Shown here one piece after another: positions 1-5,518 of a stretch of DNA of 6,035 bases. Positions within the stretch are counted from its first letter, which is position 1, and the number at the start of each line of letters is the position of its first letter. The stretch is from Clostridia bacterium. GTDB lineage: Bacteria > Bacillota > Clostridia > Oscillospirales > RGIG577. The notes below the pieces were generated by a model. It worked only from the letters and a program-made list of their open reading frames with translations. It did not search any database and was not told the origin of the DNA. Position numbers and translations under genes: made by a program. Location: the NCBI GenBank assembly GCA_017419325.1, contig JAFOLN010000215.1:1-6035 (forward strand), read 5' to 3'.

Positions 1-516
1 AAGCTGGGACGTATTTGTGCGAAGCGCCTCAAGGGATATCCTTATGCCGGGGATTATAAGGCAGCCAAGGATGGCGTTCTTATTGTCCACCACCGTTATC
101 GTCGTGGCCGTGCCCAGGTCTATGACGCACAGCGGCGTGGGGTACTTCTCTATCGCGGCCACGCAGGACACGACTATGTCGCTTCCAAGCTGAGCGGGGT
201 TGTCTATCTTTATGTCGAGCCCCGTTTTCATGCCGGGCTCCACCATCATGGGCTTTATGCCGATAACGCGCTCTATCGCGCTTGCAAACACAAAGGAAAG
301 CGAGGGCACCACCGACGCGATTATCGCGCCGTCCAGCGAGGACACGTCGAGCCCGTACATATGAAGTATATCCTTTACCTCCACTGCGTGCTGGTCGGCG
401 GTCTTGCTCTTGTCCGTTGAAATGCGCGAGGTGAACATTATCTTTCTTTCGCCGTTTTCCTCCGAGATTGCGCCCATAACAATATTCGTATTACCTATAT
501 CGATAGCCAGAACCAT
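1..516 (-). CDS. coaX: Type III pantothenate kinase, N-terminal 172 residues (cut by left edge)
   Basis: CoaX phosphorylates pantothenate with ATP, the first step of coenzyme A synthesis, in the cytoplasm. It belongs to the ASKHA fold and is unrelated to CoaA. I translated the reverse strand from ATG at 516-514; the frame stays open to position 1. The protein starts MVLAIDIGNTNIVMG, with D6 and the GNTN phosphate-binding loop at 8-11. NPAQLGSD at 106-113 carries D113, which aligns with the catalytic Asp of the family (D101 in the Pseudomonas enzyme). DLGTATT at 133-139 is the second nucleotide-binding motif. PGIRISLEAL at 156-165 then leads into RTNTSQL at 166-172. Family members are about 255-260 residues, so roughly 85 C-terminal residues lie outside the window. 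The start is fixed by AAAGGAGG ending 10 bases upstream. One oddity is that the Arg normally following the catalytic Asp (GADR) is Ile114. Identification is firm. Confidence 0.95.
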   Translation of the reverse strand, partial: MVLAIDIGNTNIVMGAISEENGERKIMFTSRISTDKSKTADQHAVEVKDILHMYGLDVSSLDGAIIASVVPSLSFVFASAIERVIGIKPMMVEPGMKTGLDIKIDNPAQLGSDIVVSCVAAIEKYPTPLCVIDLGTATTITVVDNKNAILGCLIIPGIRISLEALRTNTSQL

Positions 517-525
517 AAATTCCGT

Positions 526-533
526 ACCTCCTT
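526..533 (-). promoter_or_regulatory. Ribosome binding site of coaX
   Basis: The minus strand reads AAGGAGGT here, close to the full anti-16S complement, and ends 9-10 bases before the ATG at 516. It decides the coaX start, because the GNTN motif begins only seven residues into the protein and no later start could keep it. Confidence 0.85.
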
Positions 534-572
534 TAACATAGGGAATTGCAATATTGGCCGAACCGAATTATT

Positions 573-599
573 ATATACTTACTTATATATTTAGTATAT
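573..599. repeat. Inverted repeat ATATACT-N13-AGTATAT over the coaX -10 and start site
   Basis: ATATACT at 573-579 and AGTATAT at 593-599 are exact reverse complements, centred on about 586, the predicted coaX transcription start. The right arm contains the coaX -10. It could be an operator, but the stretch is very AT-rich, so chance symmetry is a real alternative. Confidence 0.4.
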
Positions 600-621
600 G
601 TACCGCCGCGGCCGATGTCAA
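593..621 (-). promoter_or_regulatory. Predicted sigma-A-like promoter of coaX
   Basis: Read on the minus strand, a perfect TTGACA (-35, positions 621-616) is followed after 17 bases by TATACT (-10, positions 598-593, five of six consensus bases). Transcription should begin near 586, giving a leader of about 70 bases before the coaX ATG at 516. The GC-rich spacer in an otherwise AT-rich stretch is unusual but the spacing is ideal. This is predicted from sequence only. Confidence 0.72.
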
Positions 622-651
622 GAATAAGGCGTCAAAGCGTTTCTTATTCTT
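620..651. repeat. Perfect 9-bp inverted repeat AAGAATAAG-N14-CTTATTCTT
   Basis: The arms at 620-628 and 643-651 are exact reverse complements separated by 14 bases. The left arm touches the -35 of coaX (616-621), while the his -35 lies 41 bases to the right. It sits upstream of both predicted transcription starts, so it is not in either leader RNA and is better explained as a protein-binding site than as an RNA hairpin. There is no U-tract or GC-rich stem as expected for a terminator. Confidence 0.5.
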
Positions 652-663
652 ATATTATCGCCT

Positions 664-677
664 TTTGCACACGCAAA
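664..677. repeat. Short inverted repeat TTTGC-N4-GCAAA upstream of the his promoter
   Basis: TTTGC (664-668) and GCAAA (673-677) are reverse complements around a 4-base centre, ending 14 bases before the his -35. The position would suit an activator or repressor half-site pair. It is short, so chance occurrence is quite possible. Confidence 0.3.
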
Positions 678-691
678 TGCGCGGCCGGGGG

Positions 692-720
692 TTGACACAT
701 ATGTTTTATTGTATTAGTAT
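692..720 (+). promoter_or_regulatory. Predicted sigma-A-like promoter of the his operon
   Basis: A perfect TTGACA (-35, 692-697) is followed after exactly 17 bases by TAGTAT (-10, 715-720, four of six consensus bases). Transcription should begin near 727, giving a leader of about 30 bases before hisZ. A second reading of the -10, TATAGT at 718-723, would give a poorer 20-base spacer. The promoter lies directly upstream of the first gene of a compact operon and should drive all of it. Confidence 0.72.
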
Positions 721-733
721 AGTAAAGTAATAA
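706..733. promoter_or_regulatory. Candidate operator: imperfect 28-bp palindrome over the his -10
   Basis: The pattern is TTATT-N3-TTANTATANTAA-N3-AATAA. Ten of the 14 opposing base pairs are symmetric, with the centre between 719 and 720. It covers the -10 (715-720) and the predicted start site, so a bound protein would block RNA polymerase. TrpR-family regulators (YerC/HisR) are known to control histidine genes in some Bacillota, but nothing here shows which protein binds, if any. High AT content raises the odds of chance symmetry. Confidence 0.4.
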
Positions 734-755
734 AGCAAGGAAGGAACAATCATAT

Positions 756-1958
756 ATGGGAAACAACAAAATTACGCCCGTAGGCATGTTCGACATGCTC
801 CCTCATGAGGCCTCTTTGAAGCGCCGGATCGAGGAACGGCTGAAAACCGCATTTACGAAACGCGGATTTAACGAAATCACGACCCCTACGCTGGAATTCT
901 ACGACGTTTTTTCCGCGTCCCAGCTTCCGCAGGAGTCCATGTATAATCTTTTCGACGCGCAGGGACGCATTCTTTCCCTGCGCCCCGACGTTACCGCCCC
1001 CATACTTCGCGTATGCGCGGGCAAGCTTGACCCGAAGCTCATGCCCTACCGCCTTTGGTACTGCCAGCAGGTGTTCAGACGCAACAAGGCGTTAAACGCC
1101 CGCCGCGACGAAATAACTCAGTGCGGCGTTGAGATAGTAGGCGCGGGCGGCTTTCGCGCCGACGCGGAGGTCATCGTAACGGCAATAGAGAGCTTTCTTT
1201 CTTTGGGGCTTGAAGGCTTCAAGATAGAGCTCGGCCACATCGGCTACTTCAAGGCTCTCGCCCGCTGCGCCTTCGACACGGAGGAGCTTGCGGACCGCGC
1301 GAGGACGCTCGTTGAAAGAAAGGACTTCGCGGCGCTCTCAGACCTCGTTGACCGCCACGCCATCGGCGACAGGCGCGCCATAGGAAGCCTGCCCACCCTT
1401 TTCGGCGGCAAGGAGGTGCTCGAGGAGGCGCTAAGCCTTGCGCCGAACAGCGAAGCGAAGGCGGTAATACTCCACCTCACCGAGGTATACGACCTTTTAT
1501 GCTCCCTTGGCTATGAGGAGTATCTCTCCATAGATTTGGGACTTGTTCACGCGATAGATTACTATACCGGCCTTGTGTTCAGAGGATATCTTAAGGGGCT
1601 GGGCGACGTTGTGCTCTCAGGCGGACGCTACGACAAGCTCTCCGAGGCCTTCGGCACGGGCATGCCCTCGACGGGATTTGCCATAGACGTTGACAGCATC
1701 GCCATAGCGCTTAAAAAGACGTCCGCTCCGAAGAAGAGCGAGCGTGTCCTTGTTCACTGTCACGCTCCCGAGGACTTCAGCCGCGGCGAACAGGAGCTTG
1801 AAAAGCTCTTTGATGCGGGCATATCCGCGGAGATGAGCCTTTTCGATTCGCTTTCCGAGGCGCTCTCGCGGGCGAAGGAAGGCGCGTTCTCCCGCGTGGT
1901 CTTCATATCGGGCGGCGACATACAAAATTATGAATTTGGAGGCGGCAAAAATGAGTAA
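756..1958 (+). CDS. hisZ: ATP phosphoribosyltransferase regulatory subunit HisZ
   Basis: HisZ is a catalytically dead paralogue of histidyl-tRNA synthetase that binds short-form HisG, activates it and gives it histidine feedback control. The 400-residue protein has the synthetase-like core at about 1-320, with RPDVTAPI at 76-83, FRR at 107-109 and QCGVEIVG at 122-129. It also has DYYTG at 268-272 and SGGRYD at 288-293, followed by a short alpha/beta C-terminal part at about 328-390. In true synthetases the DYYTG motif is preceded by RGL; here the stretch reads LVHAIDYYTG, so the conserved Arg is His265, as expected for loss of aminoacylation. The ATG at 756 follows an AAGGAAGG site about 10 bases upstream and matches the family's N-terminal MFDMLP region. 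Its last 8 bases overlap hisG. A true HisRS is ruled out by the Arg loss and the adjacent short HisG. Confidence 0.95.
   Translation: MGNNKITPVGMFDMLPHEASLKRRIEERLKTAFTKRGFNEITTPTLEFYDVFSASQLPQESMYNLFDAQGRILSLRPDVTAPILRVCAGKLDPKLMPYRLWYCQQVFRRNKALNARRDEITQCGVEIVGAGGFRADAEVIVTAIESFLSLGLEGFKIELGHIGYFKALARCAFDTEELADRARTLVERKDFAALSDLVDRHAIGDRRAIGSLPTLFGGKEVLEEALSLAPNSEAKAVILHLTEVYDLLCSLGYEEYLSIDLGLVHAIDYYTGLVFRGYLKGLGDVVLSGGRYDKLSEAFGTGMPSTGFAIDVDSIAIALKKTSAPKKSERVLVHCHAPEDFSRGEQELEKLFDAGISAEMSLFDSLSEALSRAKEGAFSRVVFISGGDIQNYEFGGGKNE
1938..1942 (+). promoter_or_regulatory. Ribosome binding site that fixes the hisG start
   Basis: GGAGG lies inside the last codons of hisZ, 8 bases before the ATG at 1951. 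It favours that start over the in-frame ATG at 1930, which would add seven residues and has no such site. The arrangement suggests hisG translation is coupled to hisZ, fitting two subunits of one complex. Confidence 0.85.
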
Positions 1959-2571
1959 GCTTCGCATTGCGCTCACTAAGGGGCGCGTTGAAAAGGATAT
2001 AGTAAAGCTTCTGTCCCGCGCGGGGCTCGACATGACGCCCCTCATTGAAAAAGGACGAAAGCTCATCATACAGGCGGGCGACTATGAATTCGTGCTTGCG
2101 AAGGCGCCCGACGTTATAACCTACGTTGAGCACGGCGTATGCGACGCGGGCATCGTGGGCAAGGACACGATAATGGAAAACGGCGGCGCGTATTATGAGG
2201 TGCTCGACTTCAAGACCGGCGTATGCGCCTTCTGCGTCGCGGGGCTTCCCGATACGCAGCTTTATTCCGACTACCGTCAGATAAAGATTGCCTCGAAGTA
2301 CCCCAACGTGGCCAAGCGTTATTTCAATGAGAGAAACCTTGACGTTGACATTATAAAAATAGAAGGCTCCGTTGAGCTTGCTCCCCTTCTGGAGCTGTCC
2401 GACGCCATCGTGGATATAGTTGAGACGGGCTCCACCTTAAAGGAGAACGGCCTTGTGGTGCTGGAGCGGATGTACGACATCTCGGCGCGTCTTATCGTCA
2501 ACACCGTCAGCATGAAGCTTAAAAAGGACGAGGTGTCCGAGCTTACCGCCCTTGTAAAAAAGGTGCTTTAA
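1951..2571 (+). CDS. hisG: ATP phosphoribosyltransferase catalytic subunit, short form
   Basis: HisG condenses ATP with PRPP to phosphoribosyl-ATP, the first and feedback-controlled step of histidine synthesis. From ATG 1951 the protein has 206 residues, typical of the short form, which lacks the C-terminal regulatory domain of the roughly 300-residue long form and needs HisZ. It opens with LRIALTKGR at 4-12. The CDAGIVGKD stretch at 64-72 and KIASKYPNVAKRYF at 112-125 are family hallmarks. The PRPP-binding loop DIVETGST is at 155-162, preceded by EGSVELAPLLELSDAIV at 138-154. The gene overlaps hisZ by 8 bases in another frame and is followed after 12 bases by hisD. Identification is firm because both length and neighbour fit the HisZ-dependent type. 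Confidence 0.97.
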   Translation: MSKLRIALTKGRVEKDIVKLLSRAGLDMTPLIEKGRKLIIQAGDYEFVLAKAPDVITYVEHGVCDAGIVGKDTIMENGGAYYEVLDFKTGVCAFCVAGLPDTQLYSDYRQIKIASKYPNVAKRYFNERNLDVDIIKIEGSVELAPLLELSDAIVDIVETGSTLKENGLVVLERMYDISARLIVNTVSMKLKKDEVSELTALVKKVL

Positions 2572-2583
2572 GAGGAGAGACAT

Positions 2584-3876
2584 ATGATAAGGATAATTGA
2601 CAGCAGAAGCGAGGGCGAGATAAAATCGCTCATCGGAGGCAGAAGCGCCCAGGCCGACGAGCGCGTCACCGCTTCGGTGGAAAAGATAATAGCCGACGTA
2701 AAGAAGGACGGCGACGAGGCCGTAAGACGGTATACGAAGCAGTTCGACGGCGTAGATATAGACGAATTTGCCGTAAGCGAAGAAGAAATCGAGGCCGCGT
2801 ACAAATCGGTGGACGGCGCGCTCATACGCGCCATGGAACGCTCGGCCCGAAACATATACGATTTTCATAAAAAGCAGCTTCGCGCCTCATGGGAGACCGA
2901 AAAAGACGGCGCCCGCATGGGTCAGCGCATAATCCCCTTAAAGAGAGCGGCGCTCTATGTGCCCGGGGGACGCGCGGCGTACCCCTCGTCGGTGCTCATG
3001 AACGCGGTGCCCGCCATAGTTGCGGGCGTGTCGGAGGTGTTCATAATAACGCCGCCCGGAAAAACGGGCGAACTTAACCCCAACATACTTGCCGCAGCGA
3101 AGATCGCGGGCGTAAAGAAAATATACAAAGCGGGCGGCGCGCAGGGCGTGGCCGCCGCGGCATACGGCACAAAGTCCATCCCCCGCGCCGACAAGATAGT
3201 AGGCCCGGGCAACATATTCGTGGCAACTGCGAAGCGCCTTTTATACGGCGTTGTTGACATAGACATGATAGCGGGCCCCTCGGAGGTCATGGTCATAGCC
3301 GACGACACGGCAGACCCCGCACACACGGCGGCCGACCTTCTTTCCCAGGCGGAGCACGACGTTATGGCCTCGGCCATACTCTTATTCCTGTCGGAGGAGT
3401 TTGCCCTTAAGGTGAAGCGCGAGCTTGAAGCGCAGACGGCAGTTTTAAGCCGCAGAGAAACGATAGAGCGCTCCCTTTCCGATTATTCACGCATCGTAGT
3501 ATGCCAGAGCATCGACGAATGCATAGAGCTTGCAAACGAGATTGCTCCCGAGCATCTTGAGATAATGCTCCCCGACGCCGCGAAGTATCTTGAGCGCATA
3601 AGAAACGCAGGCGCGGTGTTCTTGGGGCCCATGACGCCCGAGCCCATCGGCGACTATATCGCGGGGCCGAGCCACGTGCTTCCCACGGGCGGCAGCGCGC
3701 GCTTTTTCTCCGGCCTTAATGTGGACAGCTTTATTAAGAAGGTAAACTTCATCGAGTTTTCCCGCGAGGCCTTCGACTCCGTCGCCGCGGACACCGTGAT
3801 CTTTGCCATGGCGGAGGGCTTCGACGCCCACGCGGGCTCCGTAAGCATAAGAATGAAGGAGGACAAGCGCCCTTGA
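2584..3876 (+). CDS. hisD: Histidinol dehydrogenase
   Basis: HisD oxidises L-histidinol to L-histidine in two NAD-dependent steps, ending the pathway; it is a zinc-dependent cytoplasmic dimer. The 430-residue length is normal. The family signature spans about 229-259, beginning IAGPSEVMVIAD. All residues known to matter are present: zinc ligands Q255, H258, D357 and H416, and the catalytic pair E323-H324 in APEHLEI. LYVPGGRAAYPSSVLMN at 124-140 and VGPGNIFVATAK at 206-217 are also characteristic. The start at 2584 follows AGAGGAG (2571-2577), which begins at the last base of the hisG stop, with 6 bases between. The stop TGA overlaps the hisC start by 4 bases. Nothing suggests decay or a changed function. 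Confidence 0.98.
   Translation: MIRIIDSRSEGEIKSLIGGRSAQADERVTASVEKIIADVKKDGDEAVRRYTKQFDGVDIDEFAVSEEEIEAAYKSVDGALIRAMERSARNIYDFHKKQLRASWETEKDGARMGQRIIPLKRAALYVPGGRAAYPSSVLMNAVPAIVAGVSEVFIITPPGKTGELNPNILAAAKIAGVKKIYKAGGAQGVAAAAYGTKSIPRADKIVGPGNIFVATAKRLLYGVVDIDMIAGPSEVMVIADDTADPAHTAADLLSQAEHDVMASAILLFLSEEFALKVKRELEAQTAVLSRRETIERSLSDYSRIVVCQSIDECIELANEIAPEHLEIMLPDAAKYLERIRNAGAVFLGPMTPEPIGDYIAGPSHVLPTGGSARFFSGLNVDSFIKKVNFIEFSREAFDSVAADTVIFAMAEGFDAHAGSVSIRMKEDKRP
3856..3862 (+). promoter_or_regulatory. Ribosome binding site that fixes a TTG start for hisC
   Basis: AAGGAGG lies within the last codons of hisD, 10 bases before the TTG at 3873. It supports the TTG rather than the downstream ATG at 3899, which would drop the conserved N-terminal segment leading to EYVP. 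Confidence 0.78.
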
Positions 3877-4931
3877 ATAAATACATATCGCCGCGCATGG
3901 CGGCAATGAAGGAATACGTTCCGAACACGGACGTATACAGAATACGCCTTGACGCAAACGAAAGCCCGTTTCTGCCCGACGCGGAGACGAGACAAAAGAT
4001 AGCCGAGGCGGTGGCCGGCGTAAGCTTTAACCGCTACCCCGACCCGCTCGCGACGGAGGCGGTAAAGAAATACGGCGAATATATCGGCGTACCGTCCGAC
4101 CTCATCACCCCCGGAAACGGCTCGGACGAGCTTATAAACGTGATAATACAGGGCTTTTTCTCCCACGGCGACAAGCTTTACATAACGCCGCCGGACTTTT
4201 CGATGTATGAGTTCTACGCTCAGTTAAAGGAGCTTCGGATCGTCACTTTCGACCGTCCCGACAGCATGTACAAGATACCCTGTGACGAGCTTATAAAGGA
4301 CATAAACGACAAGAAGCCCCGCGCCGTCATGTTCTCGAACCCCTGCAATCCGCTGGGGCAGGCATACAGCCGCGAGGAGATACTGAGGCTTGCCGGGAGC
4401 GTGGACGCGCTCTGCATAATAGACGAGGCGTACATGGACTTTTACGGTGACTCCGCCGCGGCCGACGTTTCCGACTTTGACAACCTCATAGTGCTTCGCA
4501 CCGCGTCAAAGGCGGCGGGCTTTGCGGCGGCGCGTCTCGGCTTTGCCGTAACGAACAGCGAGCTTACCGCCGTTATAAGAAAGGTAAAGTCGCCGTTCAA
4601 CGTAAACTCCCTCACCCAGGCGGCGGCATGCGTGGTGCTTTCCGACCCCGAAAAGCTTAAGTCCGTGACGGAGACCATAGTAAACGAAAGAAAGTATCTT
4701 GAAGCGAAGCTTGCGACAGTATGCAAAGACGGCGGCTTCGAGCTTATACCCACGGTATCGAACTTCGCCCTGCTTCGCGGAAAGAATGCCGTAAAGGTAT
4801 TCGAGGCGTTAAAGAAGGAAGGCGTCGCCATAAGATGTTTAAAAGGTGAATACCTTCGCATAACCGCGGGCACCCGCGCGGAAAACGACGATTTTCTTGC
4901 ATCATTCAAAAAAGTGCTGAAGGAGGTCTGA
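3873..4931 (+). CDS. hisC: Histidinol-phosphate aminotransferase
   Basis: HisC is a PLP-dependent fold-type I enzyme that transfers the amino group of glutamate to imidazole acetol phosphate, giving histidinol phosphate. The protein has 352 residues, the usual size. RLDANESPF at 25-33 is a HisC hallmark. Cofactor-site motifs are NGSDELI at 82-88, SNPCNPLG at 155-162 (N156) and DEAY at 184-187. The Schiff-base lysine is K213 in TASKAAGF, with phosphate-binding R221; R329 in EYLRITAGTR should bind the substrate carboxylate. The lysine segment is a little unlike the common SKAFGLAGLR wording, but no key residue is missing. The start codon is TTG, in a TTGA overlap with the hisD stop, backed by a good ribosome binding site. 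Related clostridial aminotransferases are possible, but operon position makes HisC secure. Confidence 0.95.
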   Translation: MNKYISPRMAAMKEYVPNTDVYRIRLDANESPFLPDAETRQKIAEAVAGVSFNRYPDPLATEAVKKYGEYIGVPSDLITPGNGSDELINVIIQGFFSHGDKLYITPPDFSMYEFYAQLKELRIVTFDRPDSMYKIPCDELIKDINDKKPRAVMFSNPCNPLGQAYSREEILRLAGSVDALCIIDEAYMDFYGDSAAADVSDFDNLIVLRTASKAAGFAAARLGFAVTNSELTAVIRKVKSPFNVNSLTQAAACVVLSDPEKLKSVTETIVNERKYLEAKLATVCKDGGFELIPTVSNFALLRGKNAVKVFEALKKEGVAIRCLKGEYLRITAGTRAENDDFLASFKKVLKEV

Positions 4932-4932
4932 C

Positions 4933-5502
4933 ATGAAACTTGAAAGAAAGACGAAAGAGACGGATATTTCTCTTGAGCTTGACATCTACGGAAGCGGCAA
5001 ATGCGATATATCGACGGGAGTGGGCTTTTTTGACCATATGCTCACCGCCATGTGCGTTCACGGCGGCTTTGACATGACGCTTTCATGCAAAGGCGACCTC
5101 CAGGTTGACTGCCACCACACCGTTGAGGACTGCGGAATAGTTATGGGAAAGGCCTTCGGCGAGGCTCTTGGCGACAAGTCGGGCATAGCCCGCTTCGGCA
5201 CGGCCTACGTTCCCATGGACGAGGCGCTGGCCTTCGTTTCCCTCGACATATCGAACCGCTCGTACCTTGTGTTCGACGCCGCGTTCAAGGCGCCCATGTG
5301 CGGCGACTACGACACGCAGATGACCGTGGAGTTCTTCCGCGCCTTCGCGGTAAACGCGGGCATAACGCTCCACGCGAAGCTTATGTACGGCGAGAACGCC
5401 CACCACGCGACGGAGGCGCTCTATAAGGCGCTGGCCCGCGCCCTTAAGGAAGCCGTAAAGAAAAACGGCGGCGCGGCGCTCTCAAGCAAAGGCGTGCTTT
5501 AA
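4933..5502 (+). CDS. hisB: Imidazoleglycerol-phosphate dehydratase
   Basis: HisB removes water from imidazole glycerol phosphate to give imidazole acetol phosphate, the HisC substrate; the family forms a large manganese-containing oligomer. The 189-residue protein is the dehydratase alone, without the phosphatase domain fused in enterobacterial HisB. Metal-ligand motifs are complete: FFDHML at 32-37 (H35), CHHTVED at 60-66 (H61, H62, E65), H147 in LHAKLMYG, and ENAHHATEA at 154-162 (H157, H158, E161). PMDEALA at 94-100 and the C-terminal SSKGVL are also typical. The ATG at 4933 follows the hisC stop by one base. Its ribosome binding site GAAGGAGG (4919-4926) lies inside hisC, suggesting coupled translation. 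Histidinol phosphatase must come from another gene outside the window. Confidence 0.98.
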   Translation: MKLERKTKETDISLELDIYGSGKCDISTGVGFFDHMLTAMCVHGGFDMTLSCKGDLQVDCHHTVEDCGIVMGKAFGEALGDKSGIARFGTAYVPMDEALAFVSLDISNRSYLVFDAAFKAPMCGDYDTQMTVEFFRAFAVNAGITLHAKLMYGENAHHATEALYKALARALKEAVKKNGGAALSSKGVL

Positions 5503-5518
5503 GAACGGAGGCTTTAAT

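Larger units (their letters stand above)
517..755. other. Divergent intergenic control region between coaX and hisZ
   Basis: This 239-base spacer is clearly more AT-rich than the genes on either side. It holds the two outward-facing promoters (593-621 minus, 692-720 plus) and both leaders. It also holds inverted repeats at 573-599, 620-651, 664-677 and 706-733, and two copies of GCGGCCG at 608-614 and 681-687. I see no credible ORF, tRNA or intrinsic terminator. No T-box is apparent: the predicted his leader is only about 30 bases and there is no AGGGTGG-type T-box core. Control of the his operon by a DNA-binding regulator is therefore the simpler guess. Confidence 0.75.

Noticed and set aside
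546..574. Possible second plus-strand promoter TTGCAA-N17-TATTAT that would give the his operon a leader of about 175 bases.
   Set aside because: The -35 matches only four of six bases, the region is so AT-rich that -10-like hexamers are everywhere, and a better promoter (692-720) sits next to hisZ. Worth remembering only if a long leader is mapped.
591..614. GTACCGCCGCGG faintly recalls the ACCGCGG end of a T-box motif.
   Set aside because: The AGGGTGG part is missing, there is no specifier stem or terminator after it, and it lies upstream of the predicted his transcription start.
626..664. AAGGCG (626-631) and CGCCTT (659-664) could pair as an alternative to the 620-651 hairpin, like an attenuator switch.
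   Set aside because: Both predicted promoters transcribe away from this segment, so it should not be in RNA; no terminator with a U-tract follows.
756..1958. Annotating 756-1958 as histidyl-tRNA synthetase.
   Set aside because: The RGLDYY motif is changed to HAIDYY, and the gene directly precedes a short-form hisG, which needs HisZ.
2889..3077. A 62-residue plus-strand frame inside hisD.
   Set aside because: It lies wholly within a conserved part of hisD in another frame and its composition is Arg/Gly-rich, as expected from a shifted reading of that gene.
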